Below are positions 28,331 to 38,583 of a stretch of DNA of 64,000 nt, one piece after another; the first letter of the stretch is position 1, and each line of letters opens with the position of its first letter. The notes beneath the pieces are model-generated. The model worked only from the letters and a program-made list of their open reading frames with translations. It had not been told where the DNA came from and did not search any database. The stretch is from positions 3,843,083 to 3,907,082 of the forward strand of contig NZ_AP018207.1 of the NCBI RefSeq assembly GCF_002367995.1, in the 5' to 3' direction. The stretch is from Calothrix brevissima NIES-22. Lineage in GTDB: Bacteria > Cyanobacteriota > Cyanobacteriia > Cyanobacteriales > Nostocaceae. The position numbers were made by a program, and so were the translations under genes.

Positions 28331-30979
28331 ATGACACTCCCTAACCCTGGTAGCGTCTTGGCTACATTAACTGAACTTACTCAAGTTAATCGTACCCACG
28401 CCTTGCTGCGTCGTGTTAAAGATCTTTCTGTTAATGAATTTGTTTGTTTATTAGATTTTATTACTGCTGAATTCCAGCAATTTCTTAGAGCTATTGAATT
28501 AATTAATAATGAAGCTCTAGAAACAATGCTGGAGAAAGTTTTAGAAGCAATTACACTCAAAATTGGTCAAATTCTCCAAGCAGAACATACAGCTATTTTT
28601 TTAGTTGATTATGACAAAAACCAGCTTTGGTCAAAAGTTCCCCAAGATAATAGTCAAAAATTTTTAGAAATACGCACGCCAATTTCTGTTGGTATTCCCG
28701 GTCATGTTGCTAGTACTGGTAAGTGTTTAAATATTTCGGAAACTGCTACTCATCCCTTATTTAGCCCAGAATTAGAAAAGCAAATGGGCTACAAAATTAG
28801 CAACCTGCTATGTATGCCGGTGGTGAGTAGTAAAAATCAAATTGTCGCTGTGGTACAACTGGCGAATAAAGCCGGAGATATTCCATTTAACCATGATGAT
28901 GAAGAAAGATTTCGGGATTTTGCGGCTGCAATTGGCATTATTTTAGAAAGTTGCCAAACTTTCTATGTTGCAGCTCGCAATCAACGAGGAGCTACAGCAC
29001 TTTTAAGGGCGACTCAAACTTTAGGGCAAAGTTTAGATTTAGAAGCAACTTTGCAAATAGTGATGGAACAAGCCCGAATTTTAATGCAAGCAGACCGCAG
29101 TACCCTATTTTTATATCGTAAAGAAATGGGGGAATTATGGACAAAGGTAGCAGCAGCATCTGATGGGACAAATTTTATCGAAATCAGAATGCCTTGTAAT
29201 CGGGGAATTGTGGGCTATGTGGCTGCAACTGGACAAGCTGTAAATATTCCCGATGCTTATCGCGATCCCCGCTTCGATCCCACGACAGATAGAAAAACAG
29301 GTTATGTAACGCGCAATATTTTATGTTTACCTGTATTCAATTCTGCTAATGAATTAATCGGTGTTACTCAATTAATTAATAAGCAACAAGGTAGTTTTAC
29401 TGCTTCAGATGAAGAATTTATGCGAGCTTTTAATATCCAAGCGGGAATTGCTTTGGAAAATGCTCGCCTCTTTGAAAATGTATTATTAGAAAAACAATAT
29501 CAAAAAGATATTTTACAAAGTTTATCTGATGCGGTCATATCTACAGATATGGTTGGTCGAATTGTCACTATTAATGATGCAGCTTTAGAATTACTTGGTT
29601 GTCCCATTGGCGAGAATCCCCACAAAAATCAAAAACATTTGTGGGAACAAAATTTATTAGGACGCTTTGTTTGGGAAGTTGTCCCCATTGAAAATTTACA
29701 AATGCGTCTGGAAGATAGTTTAAAAACAGGGGCTAAACATTATGTACCCGAACAAAATTTGACTGTGGGGTTATACCATGTCCCTATTTCTGAGAACCAA
29801 GTTAAGGCTGAAACAGAAGGAGAAAGAAATCAGCAAATTCCCAATTCTAGTAACGCCAATCCTGTAGGAGAACCGCTTTACATTCCTGGTTCCTTAATTT
29901 TGGCATTGTGCGATCGCCAAAATCAAGATGTTTTTATTCCCTGGAATTTACCCCTGACTCCTCAATCTAAGTTTTTGAGTGCGAGTGAGGTGCAAAAAGT
30001 CGAACGCAGCACCAATCTGACGGTGAATCCGTTAACTAATCCTGAAGGTGGGGTTCGCGGTGGGTTGGTGGTGTTGGAAGACATCAGCCAGGAAAAACGC
30101 ATGAAAACTACCATGTATCGTTACCTCACACCCCATGTAGCTGAACAGGTAATGGCTTTGGGGGAAGATTCCTTAATGGTAGGGGAAAGGAAGGAAGTAA
30201 CAATTTTGTTTTCTGATATCCGGGGATATACTACCCTCACAGAAAATCTCGGTGCAGCGGAGGTTGTATCATTACTGAATCAGTATTTTGAAACAATGGT
30301 AGAGGCTGTTTTCAACCATGAAGGCACTCTAGATAAATTTATTGGCGATGCTTTAATGGCGGTATTTGGCGCACCTTTACCCCTGACAGAAAATCATGCT
30401 TGGCGCGCTGTACAAGCTGCACTCGATATGCGCCATCGGTTAGCAGAATTTAACCAACGGCGAATCGTTCAAGCACAACCACAAATCCATATCGGTATCG
30501 GTATTAGTTCCGGCGAAGTAGTTTCTGGTAACATCGGTTCCCATAAACGAATGGATTACACTGTGATTGGCGATGGTGTCAATTTAAGCTCTCGCTTAGA
30601 AGGTGTAACAAAAGAATATGGTTGTGATATTGTTTTAAGCGAATTTACTTATAACTTGTGCAGCGATCGCATTTGGACGCGACAATTAGATAAAATTCGG
30701 GTGAAAGGCAAGCATCAAGCTGTAAATATCTATGAGTTAATTAGCGATCGCACTACTCCTCTTGATGATGCCACCCAAGAGTTTTTATTCTATTATCAGT
30801 CTGGGAGAATGGCTTATTTAGCCCGTAATTTCCAGCGCGCCATTGACTGCTTTGAAAACGCCAAGCACATTCGATCCCAAGACCAAGCTGTTGCAATTCA
30901 CCTAGAACGCGCCCATAATTACAAACAAACACCACCCCCTGATTCTTGGGATGGTGTCTGGACAATGGCGAGTAAGTAA
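28331..30979 (+). CDS. Class III adenylate cyclase with tandem GAF and PAS (CyaB-type)
   Basis: An 882-residue cyclase. Order: N-terminal region, GAF-A (about 50-205), GAF-B (about 225-385), PAS (about 395-590), cyclase domain (about 615-800) and a C-terminal TPR-like segment (about 815-870). The architecture equals Anabaena CyaB1/CyaB2, in which cAMP binds a GAF domain and activates the enzyme. Metal ligands are Asp629 (ILFSDIRGYT) and Asp673 (FIGDALMAVFG), 44 residues apart; the adenine-selecting Lys is in LDKFIGD. The DYTVIGDGVN segment fits bicarbonate-responsive class IIIb cyclases. All catalytic residues are present. The gene is monocistronic. Confidence 0.92.
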   Translation: MTLPNPGSVLATLTELTQVNRTHALLRRVKDLSVNEFVCLLDFITAEFQQFLRAIELINNEALETMLEKVLEAITLKIGQILQAEHTAIFLVDYDKNQLWSKVPQDNSQKFLEIRTPISVGIPGHVASTGKCLNISETATHPLFSPELEKQMGYKISNLLCMPVVSSKNQIVAVVQLANKAGDIPFNHDDEERFRDFAAAIGIILESCQTFYVAARNQRGATALLRATQTLGQSLDLEATLQIVMEQARILMQADRSTLFLYRKEMGELWTKVAAASDGTNFIEIRMPCNRGIVGYVAATGQAVNIPDAYRDPRFDPTTDRKTGYVTRNILCLPVFNSANELIGVTQLINKQQGSFTASDEEFMRAFNIQAGIALENARLFENVLLEKQYQKDILQSLSDAVISTDMVGRIVTINDAALELLGCPIGENPHKNQKHLWEQNLLGRFVWEVVPIENLQMRLEDSLKTGAKHYVPEQNLTVGLYHVPISENQVKAETEGERNQQIPNSSNANPVGEPLYIPGSLILALCDRQNQDVFIPWNLPLTPQSKFLSASEVQKVERSTNLTVNPLTNPEGGVRGGLVVLEDISQEKRMKTTMYRYLTPHVAEQVMALGEDSLMVGERKEVTILFSDIRGYTTLTENLGAAEVVSLLNQYFETMVEAVFNHEGTLDKFIGDALMAVFGAPLPLTENHAWRAVQAALDMRHRLAEFNQRRIVQAQPQIHIGIGISSGEVVSGNIGSHKRMDYTVIGDGVNLSSRLEGVTKEYGCDIVLSEFTYNLCSDRIWTRQLDKIRVKGKHQAVNIYELISDRTTPLDDATQEFLFYYQSGRMAYLARNFQRAIDCFENAKHIRSQDQAVAIHLERAHNYKQTPPPDSWDGVWTMASK

Positions 30980-31054
30980 ATGGTCATTTGTCATTGGTCA
31001 TTTGTCATTGGCCATTGGTTAACTGTTGACTGTTGACTGTTGACTGTTGACACT

Positions 31055-31381
31055 TTATCCTTCTGGTTCATTCTGGTTATCCTGGTCATCCTGAAACGGA
31101 CTTTCACCAATTTTTAGTTGTTTCTTAGTCCGTTTTAACTGTTTCCAAAGCTCTTTAATTTGTTTGTAAGCTTCCTCAGGCGGTAATTTACCTCCTGTTT
31201 CTAAGTTACATATATAACTTATGCGCTGGGCAAATTCTTGTAGATTTGCATTGAAAACTAAGTTTTCTGGCTTCACATGACCATAGTAACGGCCACGCGG
31301 ATAGAGAAAATCATCTTTAGTCACTGTTTTTTTCTCCACTGCTTCAACTCCCCCCTGTGTTGATATCTGAAGCTGAATCAT
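31055..31381 (-). CDS. Small conserved cyanobacterial protein, function unknown
   Basis: A 108-residue soluble protein. The core DDFLYPRGRYYGHVKPENLVFNANLQEFAQRISYIC (given here only to residue-level pattern: DFLYPRGRYYG then NLVFNANLQEFAQ) is typical of a cyanobacterial family, perhaps the one catalogued as DUF7219, which I recall only from memory. The C-terminal half is helical and Lys-rich (KELWKQLKRTKKQLK) and ends in an acidic Asp/Gln/Asn tail. It lies convergent to the cyclase gene across a heptamer repeat. No role can be inferred. Confidence 0.65.
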   Translation of the reverse strand: MIQLQISTQGGVEAVEKKTVTKDDFLYPRGRYYGHVKPENLVFNANLQEFAQRISYICNLETGGKLPPEEAYKQIKELWKQLKRTKKQLKIGESPFQDDQDNQNEPEG

Positions 31382-32221
31382 TAGCCGTTCTACATCTCCG
31401 TTTTGTCCAGTCGGGAGTAATTGAAAATTTAAACCCCTCTTGTGTAAACCTTTTGGGTGAAATTGTCAATTCTAATTCTGACCAGAGATCGTCAAAGCTA
31501 AAAATCATCAAAATAGCAAGATTTACCAAGAAGGTTTTTGATTACCTTGGCAACAGTCGGATTAGTTAGTCCACCTAGTTACCAATTCATTTCATCTTAG
31601 TGCACGATCGTCCGAAATAACGAACCTGATTAATTAAGCTAAAAGCCGGAACGAGCGTGTATTAATATATACTATATTAGCTAAATAATTTCTATTTATT
31701 GCATATAAAAGTTTGATTACATTGTTAAAAAATACACTTTTATAAAAAGTTTAGCATGTGTCCGGGAATCCGGTTTAAGAGTTGAAAAAAGAACTTACTC
31801 TACTACTAAGCTATTCTGCTTTTAAGTTGCCCAATCCATTGTGAGGGCTGTTGACTGTTGACTGTTGACTGTTGACAGCCTTGATTAGTGGTTATGCAAT
31901 TTAAACTGGCGTTAGCTTACCCTCATTGTGTACTTCAGGAGAAACTCTCAGACTCTGCGGGTGGAGTTAAGTTGACTAGTCCCAGCGATCGCGGGATTTG
32001 GACTTATCCTCACCCACTGCTGTTGTTAAGATTCTAATCCGGGAACTGTTGCCAATTAACTACCTATTGGCGTAAATTCACAAATTAAACAGGAGTGCTA
32101 TCTATTTGTTATGATTGGCAGGCTAATTGATAAGTAATAGCTAATTACTAATAACTAAAGATAAAATGGTTTAGCTTTAAGCAAGAAGATCTGCCCATCA
32201 CCTGTAAATTTACTGCTCACC
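31382..32221. other. Long spacer upstream of purC
   Basis: This 840-base gap holds an A/T-rich block (31600-31760), a GTTGACT tandem repeat (31849-31877) and a potentially folded stretch at about 31905-32075. In the last, GTCCC/GGGAT closes a CAGCGATCGC loop within a GCGGGTG/CACCCACTGC stem. No gene is seen. The fold may be a small RNA or a purC leader; 6S RNA in Synechococcus lies beside a pur gene, but I cannot match it here. Confidence 0.4.
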
Positions 32222-32959
32222 ATGTCTGTTCATTCCAAGTTATACGAAGGCAAAGCAAAAATTCTCTATACAACGGACGATCCTGAAGTCTTGTTGGCTG
32301 ATTTTAAAGACGATGCCACTGCCTTTAATGCCCAAAAACGGGGCAGTATCCAAGGAAAAGGAAACATTAACTGTATTATATCTAGTAAGCTGTTTCAGCA
32401 GCTAGAAGCACAAGGTATAAAAACTCATTTTATTGACAGCCCAGCCCCAAATCAAATGCGGGTGAAGGCAGTGAAGATTGTACCTATAGAAGTAGTTGTG
32501 CGCAATATTGCTGCGGGTAGTCTCTGTGCGCAAACTGGTCTAGCATTGGGCACAATACTCAAACAGCCATTGGTAGAGTTTTATTATAAAAACGATCAAT
32601 TGGGAGATCCATTACTAACGCGCGATCGCCTCTTCCTCATGGAACTAGCTACTTTGGAACAAGTTGAGACAATTACTCATCTAGCATTGCAAATCAATGA
32701 GTTCCTGCGCAGCTTTTGGCACAGTTGTGGCATTACCCTAGTAGACTTCAAACTAGAGTTTGGCTTAGATTCCCAAAATCAAGTTATCTTAGCCGATGAA
32801 ATCAGCCCTGATACTTGCCGTTTGTGGGACAGCGCCGAAGCAGATACTAACCGTCGCGTCATGGACAAAGACCGCTTTCGTAAAGATTTGGGAAATATCG
32901 AAAATGCCTACCAGGAGGTTTTACAAAGAGTTTTACAAGCAGTAGAAAGCCAAAATTAA
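32222..32959 (+). CDS. purC: SAICAR synthetase
   Basis: A 245-residue enzyme that joins aspartate to CAIR in purine synthesis. Conserved parts: KLYEGKAKILY, DDATAFNAQKRGSIQGKG, VVVRNIAAGSLC, LVEFYYKNDQLGDPLL, LVDFKLEFGLD and LADEISPDTCRLWD. Length and motifs are complete. It is followed after 99 bases by the Omp85 gene, the gene order known from Anabaena; whether they share a transcript is not clear. Confidence 0.97.
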   Translation: MSVHSKLYEGKAKILYTTDDPEVLLADFKDDATAFNAQKRGSIQGKGNINCIISSKLFQQLEAQGIKTHFIDSPAPNQMRVKAVKIVPIEVVVRNIAAGSLCAQTGLALGTILKQPLVEFYYKNDQLGDPLLTRDRLFLMELATLEQVETITHLALQINEFLRSFWHSCGITLVDFKLEFGLDSQNQVILADEISPDTCRLWDSAEADTNRRVMDKDRFRKDLGNIENAYQEVLQRVLQAVESQN

Positions 32960-33058
32960 ATAACCTTGGTAAAAAGAATATTTTTGTTTTTTACCTTATT
33001 ACATGAGAGCATAATTGCTTTTTGATGGTGTGTGGACGAGAAGAGGACTTAAAATAAC

Positions 33059-35617
33059 ATGCGTTTATCTCCCGTACTAGTGGCAGCTGTAGCAATTACA
33101 GCCCCTTTAGGTACTCCGCTAAGTGCAAATGCACAAACCCCTAACAATGCGCAACAGACAACAGAGTCGTTAATCCCAACGACAAATCAGCAACCAGAAA
33201 CGGAAGTTACTCAACAAAAAGCCGATACGGAGGCATCGTCCCAGGTTTCGGCGGTAGAAACTGTAAATTTACCTAATATTGTTGCCGCTAAACCCAATTC
33301 AGCAACACAAAATGGCGCGTCAGAATTTATCGTTCCCACGACAACATCAACCATTCCCCAAACTAAACCAACTCTGCCCACAGTTCCTAGTGCGGGAGTG
33401 AGGCTACTGAAGGGTTTAAAGCCACAAACAATTGCTGCTGCCTTCCCAAAAGTAAATCCTGAGAAGGTAAAATTTGTAACTATTTCCCTGCCACCCATAG
33501 CTAAAAATACGGTGGTCAAGGGATTAGAGGGGCTGCAACCACAGGCGATCGCACTATTACCCAAGTCCTCAGCAGCGACAGTGACGCCACAAGTCACAAT
33601 TCCCAGTAATCAGCCAAAAATTGCCCAAAATTCTCCCCAAGTACTTCCCACTAATCCGCCAACAGCTACGCCACAACCTGCACCTGCTCCCGTACCTTCT
33701 CAAGTACCAAATAATACTCCTATACCGGGTAATACTACTCCCCCTGGATCTCCTAACAATCAAGAACCGACTACGGAATCAACTGAACCCAGGGTATTAG
33801 TAGCAGAAGTAGCGGTGAGATCCCAAGCTGGGCAATTAGCGCCAGAATTGGAAAATCAAGTTTACTCAGTTATTCGTACCCAACCGGGAAGAACCACCAC
33901 CCGTTCCCAGCTGCAAGAAGATATTAATGCCATCTTTGGTACAGGCTTCTTCTCCAATGTTCAGGCGGTGCCAGAAGATACACCATTGGGTGTAAGGGTA
34001 AGTTTTGTTGTCCAACCAAACCCAGTCCTGACTAAAGTAGAAATTCAAGCCAATCCAGGGACAAATGTGGCTTCCGTACTGCCACAAAATACAGCAGATC
34101 AAGTGTTCCGCGAGCAGTATGGGCGGATTTTGAACTTGCGTGACTTGCAGGAAGGTGTCAAGCAGTTAACCAAGCGTTATCAAGACCAAGGTTACGTACT
34201 GGCGAATGTCATCGGCGCACCTCAAGTCTCTGAAAATGGAGTTGTGACTTTACAAATCGCAGAAGGGGTAGTAGAAGATATTAAAGTCCGGTTCCGTAAT
34301 AAAGAAGGCCAGGATGTAGACGAACAAGGAAAACCAATCCGGGGTCGGACACAGGACTATATTGTTACCAGAGAACTGGAGTTAAAGCCAGGACAGGTAT
34401 TTAACCGCAATACCGTACAAAAAGACTTGCAACGGGTATATGGGTTGGGAATCTTTGAAGATGTTAACGTTTCCCTCGACCCTGGTAGCGACCCCAGCAA
34501 GGTAGATGTGGTGGTGAATGTAGCAGAACGCAACAGTGGTTCCATTGCGGCTGGTGCGGGTATCAGTTCTGCTAGCGGATTATTCGGTACTATTAGTTAC
34601 CAGCAACAAAACCTCAATGGTAGAAACCAAAGACTAGGCGCAGAATTACAAGTAGGTGAACGAGAACTATTATTTGACTTGCGCTTTACAGATCCTTGGA
34701 TAGCTGGCGATCCTTACCGGACTTCTTACACAGCGAATATTTTCCGCCGCCGTTCAATTTCCTTGATTTTTGACGGTAAAGATAACAATATTGAGACTTT
34801 TAACCCTGGTGATACCGAAGGCGATCGCCCCCGTGTTGTTCGTTTAGGTGGCGGTTTAACCTTTACCCGGCCGCTTTCGGCGAATCCTTACGCCAATTCG
34901 GAATGGACTGCTTCGGCTGGTTTCCAATATCAACGGGTTTCCACCAAAGATGCAGATGGTAACAGCAGAACCCAAGGTACTGTTTACCAGAATGGACTAC
35001 CGACAGAATTAATTCCCCTGACTCAATCTGGTTCCGGCGATGACGATTTATTCTTATTGCAGTTAGGTGCGCAACGCGATCGCCGCAATAACCCCTTACA
35101 ACCAACTAGCGGTTCCTATCTCCGCTTTGGGGTAGATCAGTCAGTACCCATAGGCCAAGGTAATATCTTCCTTACCCGCTTACGGGGAAGTTATAGCCAA
35201 TATGTTCCCGTCAAGTTTATTAGCATTGGCAAAGGGCCACAAACTCTCGCCTTCAACTTACAGGGAGGTACAGTTTTAGGCGATTTACCACCCTATGAAG
35301 CCTTTACCCTTGGTGGTAGTAACTCTGTGCGTGGTTATGAAGACGGTACATTAACCAGTTCTCGCAGTTACGTGCAAGCCTCTGTTGAGTATCGCTTCCC
35401 CGTATTTTCCGTAGTAAGTGGTGCATTATTTTTTGACTTTGGCAGCGATTTAGGTACTAGTACCAGAGCCGCCGAACTACTCAACAAAAATGGCACCGGT
35501 TACGGCTACGGTCTAGGCGTTCGCGTACAATCACCACTAGGGCCAATTCGGATTGACTATGGTATTAGCGACGATGGCGATAGCCGCATTAACTTTGGGA
35601 TTGGAGAAAGGTTTTAA
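33059..35617 (+). CDS. Outer-membrane assembly protein Omp85 (BamA/Toc75 family)
   Basis: An 852-residue outer-membrane protein that inserts beta-barrel proteins. A signal peptide (residues 1-26, ending SANAQ) leads to a long Pro/Thr/Gln-rich linker to about residue 240, typical of cyanobacterial Omp85. Three POTRA domains follow (about 245-325, 325-405, 405-490; note GTGFFSNVQAVP, GYVLANVIG and GIFEDVNV). The C-terminal barrel (about 490-852) includes GGSNSVRGYEDG, the conserved lid-loop motif region, and ends with the terminal Phe signal INFGIGERF. It heads lpxC-fabZ-lpxA-lpxB, tying protein and lipid assembly of the outer membrane, as in Anabaena alr2269-alr2273. Confidence 0.95.
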   Translation: MRLSPVLVAAVAITAPLGTPLSANAQTPNNAQQTTESLIPTTNQQPETEVTQQKADTEASSQVSAVETVNLPNIVAAKPNSATQNGASEFIVPTTTSTIPQTKPTLPTVPSAGVRLLKGLKPQTIAAAFPKVNPEKVKFVTISLPPIAKNTVVKGLEGLQPQAIALLPKSSAATVTPQVTIPSNQPKIAQNSPQVLPTNPPTATPQPAPAPVPSQVPNNTPIPGNTTPPGSPNNQEPTTESTEPRVLVAEVAVRSQAGQLAPELENQVYSVIRTQPGRTTTRSQLQEDINAIFGTGFFSNVQAVPEDTPLGVRVSFVVQPNPVLTKVEIQANPGTNVASVLPQNTADQVFREQYGRILNLRDLQEGVKQLTKRYQDQGYVLANVIGAPQVSENGVVTLQIAEGVVEDIKVRFRNKEGQDVDEQGKPIRGRTQDYIVTRELELKPGQVFNRNTVQKDLQRVYGLGIFEDVNVSLDPGSDPSKVDVVVNVAERNSGSIAAGAGISSASGLFGTISYQQQNLNGRNQRLGAELQVGERELLFDLRFTDPWIAGDPYRTSYTANIFRRRSISLIFDGKDNNIETFNPGDTEGDRPRVVRLGGGLTFTRPLSANPYANSEWTASAGFQYQRVSTKDADGNSRTQGTVYQNGLPTELIPLTQSGSGDDDLFLLQLGAQRDRRNNPLQPTSGSYLRFGVDQSVPIGQGNIFLTRLRGSYSQYVPVKFISIGKGPQTLAFNLQGGTVLGDLPPYEAFTLGGSNSVRGYEDGTLTSSRSYVQASVEYRFPVFSVVSGALFFDFGSDLGTSTRAAELLNKNGTGYGYGLGVRVQSPLGPIRIDYGISDDGDSRINFGIGERF

Positions 35618-35796
35618 GTTGGTCAGTTGTCAGTTGTCAGTTGTCAGTTGACAAAAATCAATGACTATTGACCATTGACTCTTAACCCTTGACTCTTGCC
35701 CCCTAACCAGGAAAGATAATATTTTCAGGTGCAGTTCGCAGGTTTGATCAATCTGAAGATGAACAATACCAACCGCAAAAAATTGACTTTTTGCTT

Positions 35797-36630
35797 ATGC
35801 AACAACACACAATAGCAGCATCTATCGCGCAAACCGGAATAGGGCTGCATAGCGGTGTGAATACCCATGTACGGATACTACCAGCCGAAGTGGGTAGCGG
35901 GCGCTACTTTGTGCGCGTGGATTTACCAGATGCGCCAATTATTCCCGCCCAAGTTGCAGCAGTGAGTCAAACAGTCCTCTCTACCCAGTTGGGTAAAGGT
36001 GAAGTCAGCGTTCGTACTGTAGAGCATTTATTGGCGGCGCTGGTAGGTATGGGTGTGGATAATGCCCGAATTGAAATTGATGGCGCGGAATTACCCTTGC
36101 TAGATGGTTCGGCGCGAATCTGGGCAGAAAGTATCGCTGCTGTTGGCTTGCTGTCACAACCCACAAATGACAGTTTATTATCCCCAGTTATTCAAGAGCC
36201 AATTTGGATTTATGAGGGCGATACCTTTGTTGCAGCTATCCCCGCACCGGAAACGCGCTTTAGTTATGGGATTGACTTTGACCTACCGGCAATAGGTAAT
36301 CAATGGCACAGTTGGTTGCTATCTGCTGCTAGCTTTGCGGCAGAAATTGCTCCGGCGCGTACCTTTGGTTTACTGCATCAACTCGAATATTTGCAAAAAT
36401 CTGGCTTGATTAAGGGTGGTAGCTTAGAAAATGCCCTTGTTTGCGGCCCTGATGGCTGGTTAAATCCACCATTAAGATTTGCAAATGAACCAGTACGTCA
36501 TAAAATCTTGGATTTAGTAGGAGATTTGAGTTTAGTGGGAAATATACCTCAAGCTCACTTCTTAGCGTACAAAGCCAGCCATAATTTACATATTCAACTG
36601 GCACAAAAAATTTTAGATTTAGGGCATTAG
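35797..36630 (+). CDS. lpxC: UDP-3-O-acyl-N-acetylglucosamine deacetylase
   Basis: A 277-residue zinc enzyme that commits precursors to lipid A. Zinc ligands are visible in [20 protein letters not shown] (His) and in [15 protein letters not shown] (His and Asp). TGIGLHSG near the N-terminus and NDGWL-like [14 protein letters not shown] complete the pattern. I take the ATG at 35797 ([10 protein letters not shown]) as start; a TTG two codons upstream is possible. It is slightly shorter than the E. coli enzyme, as usual in cyanobacteria. A GTCAGTT heptamer array lies in the 180-base gap after Omp85. Confidence 0.97.
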   Translation: MQQHTIAASIAQTGIGLHSGVNTHVRILPAEVGSGRYFVRVDLPDAPIIPAQVAAVSQTVLSTQLGKGEVSVRTVEHLLAALVGMGVDNARIEIDGAELPLLDGSARIWAESIAAVGLLSQPTNDSLLSPVIQEPIWIYEGDTFVAAIPAPETRFSYGIDFDLPAIGNQWHSWLLSAASFAAEIAPARTFGLLHQLEYLQKSGLIKGGSLENALVCGPDGWLNPPLRFANEPVRHKILDLVGDLSLVGNIPQAHFLAYKASHNLHIQLAQKILDLGH

Positions 36631-36710
36631 ATTGCTCAATCAATCCAAAATCTAAAATCTAAAATTCCCTCGCTGACTCGATTCCAGATTCACAAACAAG
36701 CGCATAGCCC

Positions 36711-37229
36711 ATGACAACCCTTACCGAAGCCAATTCCACCAATGCGATCGCTACTGCTTCTATCGTTGAAGCCGAAAGTACACCAGAGGTAAAAACAACC
36801 TTCGTTAGCGAAGAAATTCAAAACCTCTTACCTCACCGCTACCCGTTTTTACTGGTAGACAAAATTATTGACTACGTTCCCGGCAAATCAGCAGTCGGCG
36901 TGAAAAACGTCACCATCAACGAACCCCACTTTCAAGGTCATTTCCCTGGAAGACCTTTAATGCCGGGAGTGTTAATTGTGGAAGCAATGGCACAAGTAGG
37001 CGGTGTAGTCTTAAAACAACTACCAGATTATGATACGGCTGGATTGTTTGTCTTTGCTGGGATCGATAAAGTCCGCTTTCGTCGCCAAGTAGTCCCTGGT
37101 GACCAGCTAATCATGACAGTGGAACTGTTGTGGGTTAAACAGCGTCGTTTCGGTAAAATGCAAGGTCGTGCTGAAGTAGATGGTCAGTTAGCTGCTGAAG
37201 GCGAATTGATGTTTTCTCTAGTAAACTAA
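36711..37229 (+). CDS. fabZ: 3-hydroxyacyl-ACP dehydratase
   Basis: A 172-residue hotdog-fold dehydratase of fatty acid elongation. The catalytic pair is His77 ([14 protein letters not shown]) and Glu91 (VLIVEAMAQ). [14 protein letters not shown] marks FabZ as distinct from FabA. The first 30 residues are an Ala/Thr/Glu-rich extension not needed for catalysis. It lies between lpxC and lpxA, the usual place in lipid A clusters. It ends 317 bases before lpxA, a wide gap filled by a structured element. Confidence 0.97.
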   Translation: MTTLTEANSTNAIATASIVEAESTPEVKTTFVSEEIQNLLPHRYPFLLVDKIIDYVPGKSAVGVKNVTINEPHFQGHFPGRPLMPGVLIVEAMAQVGGVVLKQLPDYDTAGLFVFAGIDKVRFRRQVVPGDQLIMTVELLWVKQRRFGKMQGRAEVDGQLAAEGELMFSLVN

Positions 37230-37339
37230 AAGCCTAACTCTTGTGGTAAGGGCACAGCCGTGAATGTGCCTTTACTGAGACCTGAAAAAGGATAACAGTA
37301 AAATAAACATGCCACAATAGCAAATTATAATTTCTTAAA

Positions 37340-37546
37340 TTTCTTCGCCCTCACACCTAACTTGCTTTGCCCGACACTTCGGTCACTGAAGACCTAGTTT
37401 TTCAGTACCTAAGTACTTCAACGTTCCGCAATGCCATTCGCCTGAATGGAAATGGCAGTCACGAAAATGGGGTTTACCCCAGCATCGCGCTGCTTATTTC
37501 ACCATTTGCAGGTGTAGGCTTTTAAGACAGTTCTGGAGATTCACCC
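37340..37546 (+). ncRNA. Structured RNA-like element before lpxA (candidate HEARO/omega-RNA relative)
   Basis: About 200 bases contain a chain of short hairpins: CTTC/GAAG (about 37375), AGTAC/GTACT (37405-37420), CCATT/AATGG (37432-37450), TGGGG-TTTA-CCCCA (37469-37482), AGCA/TGCT and CACC/GGTG (37500-37514). It ends GGAGATTCACCC directly before the TTG start of lpxA. A dense run of hairpins that ends at a start codon is how the omega RNA (HEARO) of IscB nucleases is placed, but no IscB gene follows. The family assignment is from memory of general layout and is weak; the structure itself is plain. Confidence 0.35.
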
Positions 37547-38368
37547 TTGAAGACGCTTATTCACCCAACTGCTGTAATTCATCCTAACTCGGAACTCCAC
37601 CCATCAGTGCAAGTCGGTGCCTATGCTGTGATTGGAGCGCATGTTAAAGTCGGCCCGGAAACTATAATTGGCGCTCACGTAGTGCTAGAAGGGCCTTGTG
37701 AAATTGGGGCAAGAAATCAGATTTTCCCTGGTGCAACTATTGGCATGGAACCCCAGGATCTCAAATATGTAGGAGAGCCTACCTGGGTCAAAATTGGTGA
37801 CAATAACCAAATTCGTGAATATGTTACCATTAACCGCGCTACTGGTGCGGGAGAAGCAACCATCATCGGTAACGGTAACCTACTGATGGCTTATGTCCAT
37901 GTAGCTCATAACTGCGTCATCGAAGATCATGTAATTATCCCCAACTCAGTGGCGCTAGCAGGTCATGTCTACATCGAATCTAAAGCTAGATTAGGTGGAG
38001 TTTTGGGAGTTCACCAATTTGTCCGGATTGGCAGACATTCCATGATTGGTGGGATGGCACGTATTGACCGCGATGTACCGCCATATATGCTTGTAGAAGG
38101 TAATCCTGCTAGAGTCCGCACCCTCAATTTAGTAGGTTTAAAACGCTCTGGGATGGATGCAAATGAGATCCAAATGCTCAAAAAAGCCTTTCGGATTCTT
38201 TATCGCTCTAACTTGACTTTTAAAGAGGCGTTGGAACAGTTAGAACTGTTAGGCGATACCGAACAGTTACAAAACCTGCGGCGCTTTCTACTACTTTCTA
38301 AAATGCCGGGAAGACGAGGTTTAATTCCTGGTAAGGCTAAAGTCAGCGCTAGTGGTGATGAGTCGTAA
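37547..38368 (+). CDS. lpxA: UDP-N-acetylglucosamine acyltransferase
   Basis: A 273-residue left-handed beta-helix enzyme that adds the first acyl chain in lipid A synthesis. Hexapeptide repeats fill residues 1-190; MAYVHVAHNCVIEDH holds the catalytic His, and GATIGMEPQDLKYVGE, YVTINRATG and GGMARIDRDVPPYMLVEGNPA are family marks. The helical C-terminal tail (KAFRILYRSNLTFKEALE) is typical. The start is TTG, because no ATG fits ahead of the conserved MKTLIHPTAVIHP; GGAG sits 9 bases upstream. The weak start and the structured leader hint at translational control. Confidence 0.96.
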   Translation: MKTLIHPTAVIHPNSELHPSVQVGAYAVIGAHVKVGPETIIGAHVVLEGPCEIGARNQIFPGATIGMEPQDLKYVGEPTWVKIGDNNQIREYVTINRATGAGEATIIGNGNLLMAYVHVAHNCVIEDHVIIPNSVALAGHVYIESKARLGGVLGVHQFVRIGRHSMIGGMARIDRDVPPYMLVEGNPARVRTLNLVGLKRSGMDANEIQMLKKAFRILYRSNLTFKEALEQLELLGDTEQLQNLRRFLLLSKMPGRRGLIPGKAKVSASGDES

Positions 38369-38540
38369 GTGGAAAGAGAAGTTTGAGTTGCGGACTCAAT
38401 TCTCAACTCAAACTCAGAAAAACGAACCGCATTCGACGTAGTCGTTCCCGCAGGGTAGGCGCGAAGTACACAAAGGAAGAGATTTGAAGAGAGATTTTGC
38501 ACAAAACTCTCATGTATTCTTCTCTGCGCCTCTGCGCGAC

Positions 38541-38583
38541 GGACACATTGCTCAAGTCGGCAAAGCCGCCCATGCAAGTGTCC
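38541..38583. repeat. Nested hairpin GGACAC...GTGTCC inside a repeat
   Basis: GGACACATTGC pairs with GCAAGTGTCC (one bulge) around an inner GGC/GCC hairpin. The hairpin splits a CTCTGCGCCTCTGCGTGAGA-like sequence that is a common cyanobacterial intergenic repeat, so it looks like one small element inserted into another. Confidence 0.5.
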
